64,000 bases of DNA, taken from contig NC_090175.1 of NCBI RefSeq assembly GCF_024679245.1, positions 55,025,449-55,089,448 on the forward strand. The letters run 5' to 3'. Under the pieces are notes generated by a model. That model was given only the letters and a program-made list of their open reading frames with translations, ran no database searches and had not been told where the DNA came from. Position 1 is the first letter of the stretch; the number at the start of each line of letters is the position of its first letter. The stretch comes from Pseudorasbora parva. Lineage: Eukaryota; Chordata; Actinopteri; Cypriniformes; Gobionidae. Of this stretch, positions 9,553-21,402 are shown one piece after another. The position numbers and the translations under genes are program-made.

Positions 9553-12500
9553 CTTATTATGTTGACGACACATCTGTGTATTTATTATGTTGACGAAACA
9601 TCTATGTATTTATTATGTTGACGAAACATCTATGTATTTATTATGTTGACGAAACATCTGTGTATTTATTATGTTGACGAAACATCTATGTATTTATTAT
9701 GTTGACGAAACATCTATGTATTTATTATGTTGACGAAACATCCGTGTATTTATGTTGACGAAACATCTGTGTATTTATTATGTTGACGAAACATCTGTGT
9801 ATTTATGTTGACGAAACATCTGTGTATTTATTATGTTGACGAAACATCTGTGTATTTATGTTGACGAAACATCTGTGTATTTATGTTGATGAAACATCTG
9901 TGTATTTATGTTGACGAAACATCTGTGTATTTATTATGTTGACGAAACATCTGTGTATTTATTATGTTGATGAAACATCTGTGTGTTTATTATGCTGATG
10001 AAACATCTGTGTATTTATTATGCTGACAAAACATCTGTGTATTAATGTTGACGAAACATCTGTGTATTTATTATGTTGACGAAACATCTGTGTATTTATT
10101 ATGTTGATGAAACATCTGTGTATTTATTATGTTGACGAAACATCTGTGTATTTATTATGTTGACGAAACATCTGTGTATTTATTATGTTGACGAAACACC
10201 TGTGTGTTTATTATGTTGACGAAACATCTGTGTGTTTATTATGTTGACGAAACATCTGTGTGTTTATTATGTTGACGAAACATCTGTGTATTAATGTTGA
10301 CGAAACATCTGTGTATTTATTATGTTGATGAAACATCTGTGTATTTATTATGCTGATGAAACATCTGTGTATTTATTATGTTGACAAAACATCTGTGTAT
10401 TAATGTTGACGAAACATATGTGTATTTATTATGTTGACGAAACATCTGTGTATTTATTATGTTGATGAAACATCTGTGTGTTTATTATGCTGATGAAACA
10501 TCTGTGTGTTTATTATGTTGACGAAACATCTGTGTATTTATTATGTTGACGAAACATCTGTGTGTTTATTATGTTGACGAAACATCTGTGTATTAATGTT
10601 GACGAAACATCTGTGTATTTATTATGTTGATGAAACATCTGTGTGTTTATTATGCTGATGAAACATCTGTGTATTTATTATGCTGACAAAACATCTGTGT
10701 ATTAATGTTGACGAAACATCTGTGTATTTATTATGTTGACGAAACATCTGTGTATTTATTATGTTGATGAAACATCTGTGTATTTATTATGTTGATGAAA
10801 CATCTGTGTATTTATTATGTTGATGAAACATCTGTGTGTTTATTATGCTGATGAAACATCTGTGTGTTTATTATGTTGATGAAACATCTGTGTGTTTATT
10901 ATGTTGACGAAACATCTGTGTATTTATTATGTTGATGAAACATCTGTGTATTTATTATGTTGACAAAACATCTGTGTATTTATTATGTTGACGAAACATC
11001 TGTGTATTTATTATGTTGATGAAACATCTGTGTATTTATTATGCTGACAAAACATCTGTGTATTAATGTTGACGAAACATCTGTGTGTTTATTATGCTGA
11101 TGAAACATCTGTGTGTTTATTATGCTGATGAAACATCTGTGTATTTATTATGTTGACGAAACATCTGTGTATTTATTATGTTGATGAAACATCTGTGTGT
11201 TTATTATGCTGATGAAACATCTGTGTGTTTATTATGCTGATGAAACATCTGTGTGTTTATTATGTTGATGAAACATCTGTGTGTTTATTATGCTGATGAA
11301 ACATCTGTGTATTTATGTTGACGAAACTTCTGTGTATTTATTATGTTGACGAAACATCTGTGTATTTATTATGTTGATGAAACATCTGTGTGTTTATTAT
11401 GCTGATGAAACATCTGTGTGTTTATTATGCTGATGAAACATCTGTGTGTTTATTATGCTGATGAAACATCTGTGTATTTATTATGTTGACGAAACATCTG
11501 TGTATTTATTATGTTGATGAAACATCTGTGTGTTTATTATGCTGATGAAACATCTGTGTGTTTATTATGTTGACGAAACATCTGTGTATTTATTATGTTG
11601 ACGAAACATCTGTGTGTTTATTATGCTGATGAAACATCTGTGTATTTATTATGTTGACGAAACATCTGTGTGTTTATTATGCTGATGAAACATCTGTGTG
11701 TTTATTATGCTGATGAAACATCTGTGTATTTATTATGTTGACGAAACATCTGTGTATTTATTATGTTGATGAAACATCTGTGTGTTTATTATGCTGATGA
11801 AACATCTGTGTGTTTATTATGCTGATGAAACATCTGTGTGTTTATTATGTTGATGAAACATCTGTGTGTTTATTATGCTGATGAAACATCTGTGTATTTA
11901 TGTTGACGAAACATCTGTGTATTTATTATGTTGACGAAACATCTGTGTATTTATTATGTTGATGAAACATCTGTGTGTTTATTATGCTGATGAAACATCT
12001 GTGTGTTTATTATGCTGATGAAACATCTGTGTGTTTATTATGCTGATGAAACATCTGTGTGTTTATTATGCTGATGAAACATCTGTGTGTTTATTATGCT
12101 GATGAAACATCTGTGTGTTTATTATGCTGATGAAACATCTGTGTATTTATTATGTTGACGAAACATCTGTGTATTTATTATGTTGATGAAACATCTGTGT
12201 GTTTATTATGCTGATGAAACATCTGTGTGTTTATTATGTTGACGAAACATCTGTGTATTTATTATGTTGACAAAACATCTGTGTGTTTATTATGTTGACG
12301 AAACATCTGTGTATTTATTATGTTGACGAAACATCTGTGTATTTATTATGTTGACGAAACATCTGTGTATTAATGTTGACGAAACATCTGTGTATTTATT
12401 ATGTTGATGAAACATCTGTGTATTAATGTTGACGAAACATCTGTGTATTTATTATGTTGATGAAACATCTGTGTATTTATTATGTTGACGAAACATCTGT

Positions 12501-13285
12501 GTATTTATTATGTTGACGAAACATCTGTGTATTTATTATGTTGACGAAACATCTGTGTATTTATGTTGACGAAACATCAGTATATTTATTATGTTGACGA
12601 AACATCTGTGCATTTATGTTGACGAAACATCTGTGTATTTATTATGTTGACGAAACATCTGTGTATTTATGTTGACGAAACATCAGTATATTTATTATGT
12701 TGACGAAACATCTGTGTATTTATGTTGACGAAACATCTGTGTATTTATGTTGACGAAACATCTGTGTATTAATGTTGACGAAACATCTGTGTATTTATGT
12801 TGACGAAACATCTGTGTATTTATGTTGACGAAACATCTGTGTATTTATGTTGACGAAACATCTGTGTATTTATGTTGACGAAACATCTGTGTATTTATGT
12901 TGACGAAACATCTGTATATTTATTATGTTGACGAAACATCTGTATATTTATTATGTTGACGAAACATCTGTGTATTTATGTTGACGAAACATCTGTGTAT
13001 TTATGTTGACGAAACATCTGTGTATTTATTATGTTGACGAAACATCTGTGTATTTATTATGTTGACGAAACATCTGTGTATTTATTATGTTGACGAAACA
13101 TCTGTGTGTTTATTATGTTGACGAAACATCTGTGTATTTATGTTGACGAAACATCTGTATATTTATTATGTTGACGAAACATCTGTGTATTTATTATGTT
13201 GATGAAACATCTGTGTATTTATTATGTTGATGAAACATCTGTGTATTTATTATGTTGACGAAACATCTGTGTATTTATTATGTCT
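9553..13285. repeat. 28/25-bp minisatellite, roughly 135 copies
   Basis: The unit CATCTGTGTATTTATTATG + TTGACGAAA is 28 bp; a variant lacking TTA is 25 bp. Point variants: GAC/GAT, GTT/GCT before GA, and TATTTA/TGTTTA. Both ends are richer in the GACGAAA and 25-bp forms, while the middle (about 9,960-12,230) is rich in GCTGATGAAA with TGTTTATT. It sits at the junction of ggact units A and B. The matching place in unit B (23,446-23,524) has about three copies. Confidence 0.97.
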
Positions 13286-13461
13286 GTGATTTCTACCGTT
13301 TGAAATACAAACTGGAAGTATCTTCAAGCCCCGCCAATCGCTCACATCATCGTTTCCTAATTTGGAAGGAGGAAGTCGCTGCTGGGTGAAGTTCATTCAG
13401 CTGATAACGGTCTCTGACTGTCTCTCGGTTATCAAAGAAAATCACAGTTTGACCTGCAGCA
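13286..13461 (+). promoter_or_regulatory. promoter-proximal/5' UTR block of ggact B (first copy)
   Basis: Starts GTGATTTCTACCGTTTGAAA and runs to the leader ATG. It includes TCATCGTTTCCTAATTTGGA and GTGAAGTTCATTCAGCTGAT. The upstream part matches 24,735-24,853 and the downstream part matches 15,577-15,658 and 25,841-25,906. No canonical TATA box was found. Assignment as promoter rests on conservation before the leader exon. Confidence 0.45.
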
Positions 13462-13485
13462 ATGAAAGGATTACTTATATTTTTG
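13462..13485 (+). CDS. ggact: leader exon 1a of ggact copy B
   Basis: A 24-nt exon, ATG to TTG, encoding MKGLLIFL, followed by the donor GTAAGACAG. Phase 0, so it joins the exon at 19110 in frame. With the first codons of that exon (VIASVCAAVHTA) it forms a classic signal peptide: Lys at position 2, a hydrophobic core, and small residues before a likely cleavage site. An equivalent exon at 15659 lies closer to the catalytic exon, so 1a may be an alternative or redundant first exon. Confidence 0.65.
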
Positions 13486-13929
13486 GTAAGACAGATTTTT
13501 CTTCTTTTTTTGACCATTATGGAATGAAGAAGGTGAAGTGTTTAAATGAGATTAGGGTTAGGTTAGTTGACCTTTACATTAAGTCAACACTGGATTGTTA
13601 ATTTTTCATCTAAACTGTGGTAATGTCTGTTCATCTTCAGTTTTAAATGGAGATAAATGACAACTTTGTTTCCATACTACAGGATAAAAGTCCCTTTCCT
13701 TAATCTTATTAAACATCCATACACTTCTTTTATTATGGTATTATCAACTATATTTGTTTGACCTGAAAATTTGACCTTTTCTAAGAAATTACGCTCCTTA
13801 CAACCTATTTGTGATGATAATCTTTCAAATTTTCTCCCCATATCCAGTCTTTTTTCCTCATGATTTACAAATAGCTGGAATTAAACATTTACTTAATTGA
13901 ACAAAATGTAAAACACTGAGTAAGCAGTT

Positions 13930-15110
13930 TTTTGCAATGGGTGGATTTAGGCCTGAGGTCGCTGTTGTGCAGTCTGGAGTTCCTGGTCCTTTGCTTTTTA
14001 ACATTTATATTTTTCCACTTGGTCAGCTTTTGAGACCTCTTGGTCTAAAATGTCATTGTTATGGAGACGATACCCATATCTACATACACTTAAACCTAAT
14101 GAAATTGTGCCTGTTGATTTTCTTTCTTGTATTTCTAAGATAAAACAAATGGATGTCTCTAAATTGTCTTAACAGAGAGAAGACTGAGATTATGCTCATT
14201 GGTTCACCCCATCAACTAGGTAATGGTTGATGGTTCAATTATGGAGTCTCAATCAAAATATGAAGAATTTGTGGGTGATCTTTGATGTGGTTCTTACATT
14301 TAAGCCTAAGATCTTAAATCTAACATTTACACTATCTTTTTTCATCTTAGAAATATTGCCAGATTACGTTCAATGCTTTCTTTTTCTGTTGCTGAGAGGA
14401 TGATTAACACTTTCGTGTTTAGCCGTATTGACTATTCACTGGAAAAATGAAAATGAAATCTCCAAATGAAAATTTTCTAATGACTGATCACATCTAAACA
14501 TTTTAGTTGACCAAATTGAATTTCTGCTAATTAAATTACATCAATTCACAGAAATTTAATTTGGCCAACTGAAAAGCTTAGATGTGCTCAGTCACTAGAA
14601 AAAACTGTTTTACAGTGTTGTAATGTACCGTTACAATTATATGTTTGATACGCAGCGAAAATAGCTTGCATTTGACTGAAATTACAGAACTGGCAGAAAG
14701 CCAGTTATCTGGAATATTGGTATGGTTGTCAGTGCATGGGACACTACATATGATGTTGGTTTTAATAAGATTTTTCCAATAAATATTGTTGACTGGCTCC
14801 GCTCTGTATTTGTCAGTTTAACCCTCGACTACAGCAATATATGTGAGCAACATATACATACAAGTTTGTAGTTGTGAGAATATATTGGTTATGCGTAGCT
14901 TTTGAAAAAAACAAAAATGTTATATCACTGAAATAAGGCCATCTAAAACTTTAAATATTTGTTCTCAAGACTTTTCAGAACTGAATGTTGTTGCCTAGAG
15001 GTTTTTCTTCAAAATAATGTGAACCATTCGGATCACTCACTCATGATCACACATACAAAACAATATAGTCATTTAACTTTTGTAAGAAACGTATTGTCAG
15101 AATAGCAGAA
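13930..15110 (+). mobile_element. L2-like LINE fragment (unit B, first)
   Basis: Around 13,970-14,085 the frames read GVPGPLLFNIYIFPLGQLLRP and a degenerate YGDDTHIYIHL, typical of the L2/Maui RT motif YADDTQIYI, followed by ...REKTEIMLIGSPHQ-like sequence. A non-coding tail from about 14,790 matches the tail of the L2 copy in C (29,450-29,880). Many frame breaks. Confidence 0.75.
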
Positions 15111-15658
15111 TGTATGCGGGGAAAGGTGTGGATCATCATGAATAATGCTGTGAGTAATGATGATGAATTCAGCTTTGATCACAGGAATGAATTACCGTTA
15201 ACTATTGTAGTGATTTTTACTTTTGTCCACCCAAGGACACTAAGTAAGGTAGTGATTGGTGCTCACGTCACCGCTGACGTTGTGATTTTTGGATCACACG
15301 TCACTTAAGGTGTGGTTATGAGTACATCAGATGACCACCTTCCCCCCTCTTAGTTTGGGACACTAGTCAAGGTCTTTTACCTTGGCTGTATGAGATCACT
15401 CCGAACAGGAGGCTGCCCAGTCATTTATAATTAATGTAAAGGGGGGGGAGTTGGTCAGCTGATTTATCTGAAAGATTACCACAAGTGTAAGCAGCTCTAA
15501 GCCACTACGACAATAAATGTCACACACACTAAGGGGTGAGAATTCTAGCACTTGTCTTCAATTTGTCACTTGGTACTGCTGGGTGAAGTTCATTCAGCTG
15601 ATAACGGTCTCTGACTGTCTCTCGGTTATCAAAGAAAATCACAGTTTGACCTGCAGCA

Positions 15659-15682
15659 ATGAAAGGATTACTTATATTTTTG
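15659..15682 (+). CDS. ggact: leader exon 1b of ggact copy B
   Basis: Identical in coding sequence to exon 1a (MKGLLIFL) with the same GTAAGACAG donor and a phase-0 end. It is the leader exon nearest the catalytic exon at 19110 and is my preferred partner for it. Confidence 0.7.
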
Positions 15683-16141
15683 GTAAGACAGATTTTTCTT
15701 CTTTTTTGACCATTATGGAATGAAGAAGGTGAAGTGTTTAAATGAGATTAGGGTTAGGTTAGTTGACCTTTACATTAAGTCAACACTGGATTGTTCATTT
15801 TTCACAATCTTAAACTGTGGTAATGTCTGTTCATCTTCAGTTTTAAATGGAGATAAATGACAACTTTGTTTCCATACTACAGGATAAAAGTCCCTTTCCT
15901 TAATCTTATTAAACATCCATACACTTCTTTTATTATGGTATTATCAACTATATTTGTTTGACCTGAAAATTTGACCTTTTCTCAGAAATTACGCTCCTTA
16001 CAACCTATTTGTGATGATAATCTTTCACATTTTCTCCCCATATCCAGACTTTTTTTCTCACAATTTACAAATAGTTGGAATATGGAATATTGTAAGTACT
16101 CAATTGAACAAAATGTAAAACACTGAGTAAGCAGTTTGTTG

Positions 16142-16560
16142 CAATGGGTGGATTTAGGCCGGAGGTCGCTGTTGTGCAATCTGGAGTTCCTGGTTGGGAA
16201 CAAAATTTCATTATGCAGACAATACCCATATCTACATACACTTAAAACCTAATGAAATTGTGCCTGCTGATTTTCTTTCTTGTATTTCTAAGATAAACGA
16301 ATGGATGTCTCTAAATTGTCTGTCTTAACAGAGAGAAGACTGAGATTATGCTCATTGGTTCACCCCATCAACTAGGTGATGCTGGGTCGGTTACCCTACT
16401 GCTGATGGTTCAGTTATGGAGTCTCAATCAAAATTTGAAGAATTTAGGAGTGATCTTTGATGTGAATCTAACATTTAAGCCTAAGATCTTAAATCTAACA
16501 GTTTAAATATCTTTTTTCTTCTTAGAAATTTTGCCAGATTACGTTCAATGCTTTCTTTTT
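16142..16560 (+). mobile_element. L2-like LINE fragment (unit B, second)
   Basis: The duplicated counterpart of the L2 piece at 13,930, with the same degenerate RT segment and a KTEIMLIG-like stretch. It carries a deletion across the GPLLFNIYIF region and ends where MITE-like sequence begins. Confidence 0.7.
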
Positions 16561-16573
16561 CTGTCGCTGAGAG

Positions 16574-17016
16574 AATGATTAAGGGTGCTTTCACATCTCT
16601 AGCTCGGTTCATTTGGTCCGAACCAAGGGCAAACGATTATACATTGTTGCATTTTTCAGGTATTGCTTTTAGGTTTATTTATCAAAATGTTCTTTTACAT
16701 ACTTGTGTGATGTGTGTTTCGATAACGGCTTTTAAATGTTATGAGAGAACGGTTAATTTACGAATGTGTAGTGTAACGTCAGCCTAGTTTTGATCACTTT
16801 ATGAAAAGTGGTGGCTGTGTGCCGTGTGTAAAGTAAAATAAAAATAGTCTTAGCCTCCTGCTGACTATAGTGTCCTGCCCTCCCCAAGCCGGTTACACCG
16901 TTTATTTTTTCCGGTCTATGGTTTACACACACATAGATGATTCGACTATCGGTCGACCATAGAGAGATTCGAAAATTCTGATTCGAATGTGTAAATCCTT
17001 AGTCGGGGACACCCCT
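16574..17016. mobile_element. DNA-transposon debris
   Basis: Begins GGTGCTTTCACATCTCTAGC, the kind of end seen in fish hAT/Harbinger MITEs. The part 16,785-17,010, ending TCCTTAGTCGGGGACACC, has a clear relative at 39,470-39,674. Superfamily not settled. Confidence 0.5.
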
Positions 17017-17017
17017 A

Positions 17018-18852
17018 GTATCCAGAGGAAGAGGTTTGCTAGGAAGAAGTGGGACAGTGAGAGGACGGAGGAAAGTAGACAGGAATATAGGGTGATGCAG
17101 CGTGAGGTTAAGCTAGAGGTGGCAAAGGCCAAACAGAAAGCGTATGAGGACATGTATGCAATGTTAGATAGTAAGGAAGGTGAGAGGGATGTGTATCGGT
17201 TGGTGAGGCAGAGGGATAGAGATGGAAAGGATGTGCAGCAGGCTAGAGTGATTAAAGATAGAGATGGAAATGTTTTGACATATGACAGGAGGGTGAGGGA
17301 AAGATGGAAGGAGTACTTCAAAGACCTGATGAATGAAAAAAATGACAGGGAGAGAAGAGTTGTAGAGGCAAATATTGTTGACCAGGAAGTAGAAAGTATT
17401 AGCAAGGGTGAAGTTAGGAGAGCTTTGAAGAGGATGAAGAGAGGAAAGGCATGTGGCCCTGATGACATACCACTGGAGGTATGTAAGTGTCTAGGAGAGA
17501 TGGCAGTAGAGTTTTTAACTAGGTTGTTCAACAAGGTTTTAAAGAGTGAGAGGATGCCTGAGGAGTGGAGGAGAAGTATTTTAGTGCCGATTTTTAAGAA
17601 CAAGGGAGATGTGCAGAGTTGTGGAAACTACAGAGGTATTAAGCTGATGATCCATACAATGAAGTTGTGGGGAAGAGTAGTGGAAGCAAGGCTAAGAGGA
17701 GAAGTGGACATTTGGGAGCAGCAGTATGGTTTCATGCCAAGAAAGAGCACTACAGATGCGTTATTTGTTTGAGAATGTTAATGGAGAAGTACAGAGAAGG
17801 TCAGAAAGAGCTGCATTGTGTCTTTGTAGATTGAGAGAAAGCATATGACAGAGTGCCAAGAGAGGAGCTGTGGTATTGTATGAGGAGGTCTGGAGTGGCA
17901 GAGAAGTATGTTAGAGTAATCCAGGCTATGTGTGAGAGCAGTAGGACGGGGTATGGTGTGCCGTAGGTGAGACAGAGGACTTCACGGTGAAGGTGGGACT
18001 GCATCAAGGATCAGCTCTGAGCCCCTTCTTGTTTGCGGTGGTGATGGACAGGCTGACAGATGAGGTCCGACAGGAATCTCCATGTACTATGATGTTTGCG
18101 GATGACGTGATCTGTAGTGAGAGCAGGGAGCAGGTAGAGGAAAGTCTAGAGAGGTGGAGGTTTGCTCTGGAGAGAAGAGGAATGAAGGTTAGTCGCAGCA
18201 AGACAGAATACATGTGTGTGAATGAGAGAGAACCAAGTGGAACAGTGAGGTTAAAGAGAGAAGAGGTAAAGAAGGTGCAGGATTTTAAGTACTTAGGGTC
18301 AACAGTCCAGAGCAATGGGGAGTGTGGAAAAGAGGTAAAGAAGCATGTGCAGGCAGGTTGGAATGGGTGGAGAAAAGTGTCAGGTCTGTTGTGTGATAAA
18401 AGAGTACAAGCAAGAATAAAAGGAAAGGTGTACAGGACAGTAGTGAGACCAGCAATGTTGTATGGTTTGGAGACAGTTGCACTGAGGAAAAGACAGGAGG
18501 AAGAGCTAGAGGTAGCTGAGCTGAAGATGTTGAGGTTCTCTTTTGGGAGTGACGAGGATGGATAGGATCAGGAATGAGTACATCAGAGGGACAGCACATG
18601 TGAGATGTTTTGGCGACAAAGTTAGAGAGGCCAGGTTGAGATGGTTTGGACATGTTCAGAGGAGGGAGAGTGAATATATCTGTAAAAGGATGCTGAGGTT
18701 AGAGCTGCCAGGCAGGAGGTCGAGAAGAAGAAGGAGGAGGTTTATGGATGTAGTGAAGGAGGACATGAAGGTAGTCAGTCTGAGAGAAGAGGATACAGAG
18801 GATAGGACTAGATGGAGGCAGATGATTCGCTGTGGCGAAAGAAGAAGAATTA
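17018..18852 (+). mobile_element. 5'-truncated RTE-like LINE, broken ORF2
   Basis: Reads RT and C-terminal parts of a LINE ORF2: RRALKRMKRGKACGPDDIP, LVPIFKNKGDVQSCGNYRGI, EQQYGFMPRKSTTDA (17,420-17,765); then, after a frameshift, a VD-stop-EKAYDRVP motif (17,823-17,862); then VGLHQGSALSPFLFAVVMD and MMFADD (17,990-18,110), DFKYLGSTVQSNGECGKEVK, and RWFGHVQRR near 18,640. No endonuclease domain. It ends in a GAAGAAGAA tail like RTE elements. At least two frameshifts and internal stops, so it is dead. It interrupts the older element just before the catalytic exon of ggact B. Confidence 0.85.
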
Positions 18853-19109
18853 TCTGTGGGGTATTTTGAGCTGAAACTTCACACACACATTCTGGGGACA
18901 CCTGATACTTTATTACATCTTGTAAAATGGGGGGAAATGGGTCTTATATATTTTGCTAGAAATATCATGACATGTCTTTCATATTTGGTTTATTTGTCTT
19001 CTCCACAGACCACTGGGAAACCAGTCAGAAAAAACAACCAAATTCATAATACATTTATTGACTGATTTATCATAAGTGATCGTAATAAAGTGTCATCTTT
19101 CACCCACAG

Positions 19110-19610
19110 GTCATTGCTAGTGTCTGTGCCGCGGTGCACACGGCTCAAGTCTTCGTGTACGGGACGCTAAAGAAAGGCCAGCCCAACCACTTCAGGATGT
19201 TGGACGCTGCCAAAGGTCGGGCGGAGTTTGTGGCTCAGGCTCGCACCGTGGAACGATACCCGCTCGTGATCGCAACCAAATACAACATCCCCTTCCTGCT
19301 CAACGTCCCTGGGACGGGTCAGCGCGTTTACGGCGAGATCTACAGCGTTGACCAGAAGATGCTGAAGTTCCTGGACGAGTTTGAAATGACTCCAAAGATG
19401 TACCAGCGCACGACTGTCCAGCTGGAGGTGCAGGACGGGCCGGCTGAACAGGAAAACGCACCCAAGCCTGGAAGTTTAATCGAGGCCTTTGTGTACAGCA
19501 CGACTACATATGAACCCGACTGGCTCCAAAAACAAACATATGAGAGTTATGATGCTTACGGTGAGCACGGGCTGCCCTATGTGTGTCGTGAGGACAGAAG
19601 CCCTGAGTAA
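19110..19610 (+). CDS. ggact: gamma-glutamylaminecyclotransferase, copy B (catalytic exon, signal-peptide form)
   Basis: The exon begins after CACCCACAG at 19109 and ends at TAA 19608-19610. It has the same domain hallmarks as copy A (VFVYGTLKKGQPN, FLLNVPG, LDEFEMTPKMY with the catalytic Glu). There is no ATG before the YGTLK motif: the codon aligned to the copy A start is GTG. The frame is open right up to the acceptor, encoding VIASVCAAVHTAQ, and joins in phase 0 to MKGLLIFL from exon 1a or 1b, giving a predicted 174-aa precursor. I infer secretion or ER entry, which is unusual for a GGACT. The nucleotide sequence is nearly identical to copy A. Confidence 0.88.
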   Translation, partial: VIASVCAAVHTAQVFVYGTLKKGQPNHFRMLDAAKGRAEFVAQARTVERYPLVIATKYNIPFLLNVPGTGQRVYGEIYSVDQKMLKFLDEFEMTPKMYQRTTVQLEVQDGPAEQENAPKPGSLIEAFVYSTTTYEPDWLQKQTYESYDAYGEHGLPYVCREDRSPE

Positions 19611-21402
19611 CCGCTGTAGTGGTTTAATTTCCTTGCATTTGTCCAGAAACTCTGGGTGGTAGAGCTGCACAATTAATATTTAAAAGATGGCGATCTCGAT
19701 TCAAACACCCACTCGATCTTATTCCTAAATGACAAGCAATTATTTATGTCTATTAAACCTTTGACAAGTCCGATCACAGCGAACATTCAGATCTGCGTTC
19801 TGAGCCAGAGAGAGCAATTGTCATGCATGAAAGAGTTGTTTCTGTCTTATGTTTCGTGTCTTTTCAACAATATCATTATTTTTGTCATACAGTCTTTCAA
19901 ATGATCACAGAAATACTTGGGATAAGTTCAGATATAAACACTGATGTACGGTAGCGATCAAAATAGAGCAAATCACCGTTTGAATGTAACTTTATGCTTC
20001 AAATAATTATTTTATCCATTACATCTTAATACCAGTAGGTGGCGACAAGACGGTTTCATTTATTTATCATTGTATCTGAGATTTAATTCAAATTCAAAAG
20101 ATTTGTTCAAAAACACTGATTCATTCGGTTATGAACCAAGTTAATTCTTCATGAGTGAGTCATTGAATCATTTGTTCAAGAGATTCACAAGTTAAGTCAC
20201 TGAATTAAAAAAAAAAATCATATTCAAATGAATTAAATATCTTATAAATAGACTGCAGTAATAAATACTTTCTCAGAAGCTCTTGTAAATGTCATTATTT
20301 TGTTTAGTTGTCTACTAAGAAATACAGGAGAATCGTGATCTCCATTTTAAACCAAAACAGCATCTCAGTTGTTTCAGAATCGTGCAGCTCTACTGGATGG
20401 GATATTTTATTATGTTATTTATGTTATTACGTATTTGTCTTGTGCTGAGTTTTCTTACAGCTTTATTTTTTATATTTTTATATACAGGTTTAGGTCATGT
20501 CTTCTCATTTATCGAGGAATCTACCAAGCCGCAGCCTGAAAAAGATTCAAATCTTGAATCCAACACAGAAGGTTTTGTTCATCATGTCTTCTCATTTATC
20601 TACAAAGCGGCAACCTTTGTGGTCTCTCTCTCTTGAATCCAAACAAGGGAGTGACTTAAACTGCAATTCATGCAATGTTCATCAAATGTTTTTTGGGTCT
20701 ATCCAGGAGTGACGCGCAACCAAGAATGCAACGGCCGGCTCCGCCCACTGTAGCCTTCAACAATGCTCTTCAAAAAGTCTATGGAATCTTCCTGTCATAA
20801 GAGTTTCACATACTAACATTGCAATTTTGTTTCATCACTGTCCCGTATCTGATAATTAAGTTGTATTTTGCGCTGAAAACCCATTTTTCATTTACTGGCA
20901 CTTGGAAAGTGTTCGTTTAGACCCTGTGTTAATGTAGAATCAGATGGGATTATTAAAGAAATATGAAATATATCAATAAGTATAGAAATATGATCAATCA
21001 ATACTGTGGTTACATGCAACAGGGTAATAATGATTCAACTTTAAAAATAAACTGGACCAAAATTTTAAATATTTATACAATATTATGGAATTGTAACCTT
21101 GTTTAAATATGTAGTGCATATAAAAGACTCCAATATTGTATAAATAGATATCAGTTGTATCTGTACATGAGTTTTCTATATTGCACTTTAAAAAGGAAAT
21201 CAATAAACTCACTGTTATCATTTTTGTTGCTTTAAATCTCAATGATGACAAATGCAGCACATGCCATATACAGTATATATGGATTTGTTTATTCTGAACA
21301 TATTCACGCACTGTCAAACATACATTTCTGCCAACATATAATCCATATTGGGCTTTTAAAATATATTTATAATATGCATTACGAAAGAATTAAAATGCTT
21401 AA
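19611..21402 (+). repeat. 3' flank of ggact B
   Basis: Aligns with 4,652-7,440 and 35,985-37,640, with indels (a short piece after the stop is missing relative to A and C). Holds the conserved AATAAA at 21202-21207 and an intact version of the place where unit A carries its transposon (around 20,040). No additional gene found. Confidence 0.6.

Larger units (their letters stand above)
15577..16560. repeat. local tandem duplication of the ggact B leader region
   Basis: Repeats 13,380-14,400 with about 2.2 kb offset and high similarity, covering the 5' UTR, the leader exon, the start of the intron and the L2 fragment. Unit B therefore has two leader exons ahead of one catalytic exon. Confidence 0.85.

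Noticed and set aside
9553..13285. CRISPR-like regular repeats
   Set aside because: There are no unique spacers: units are head-to-tail with 25- or 28-bp period in a vertebrate genome, so it is a minisatellite.
15114..15308. 64-aa ORF after the L2 tail
   Set aside because: No domain, and only its first part is alignable with unit C near 29,860; chance frame.
19134..19136. GTG as the start codon of ggact copy B
   Set aside because: The frame stays open to the splice acceptor and a matching in-phase leader exon with ATG exists; GTG starts are very rare in vertebrate nuclear genes.
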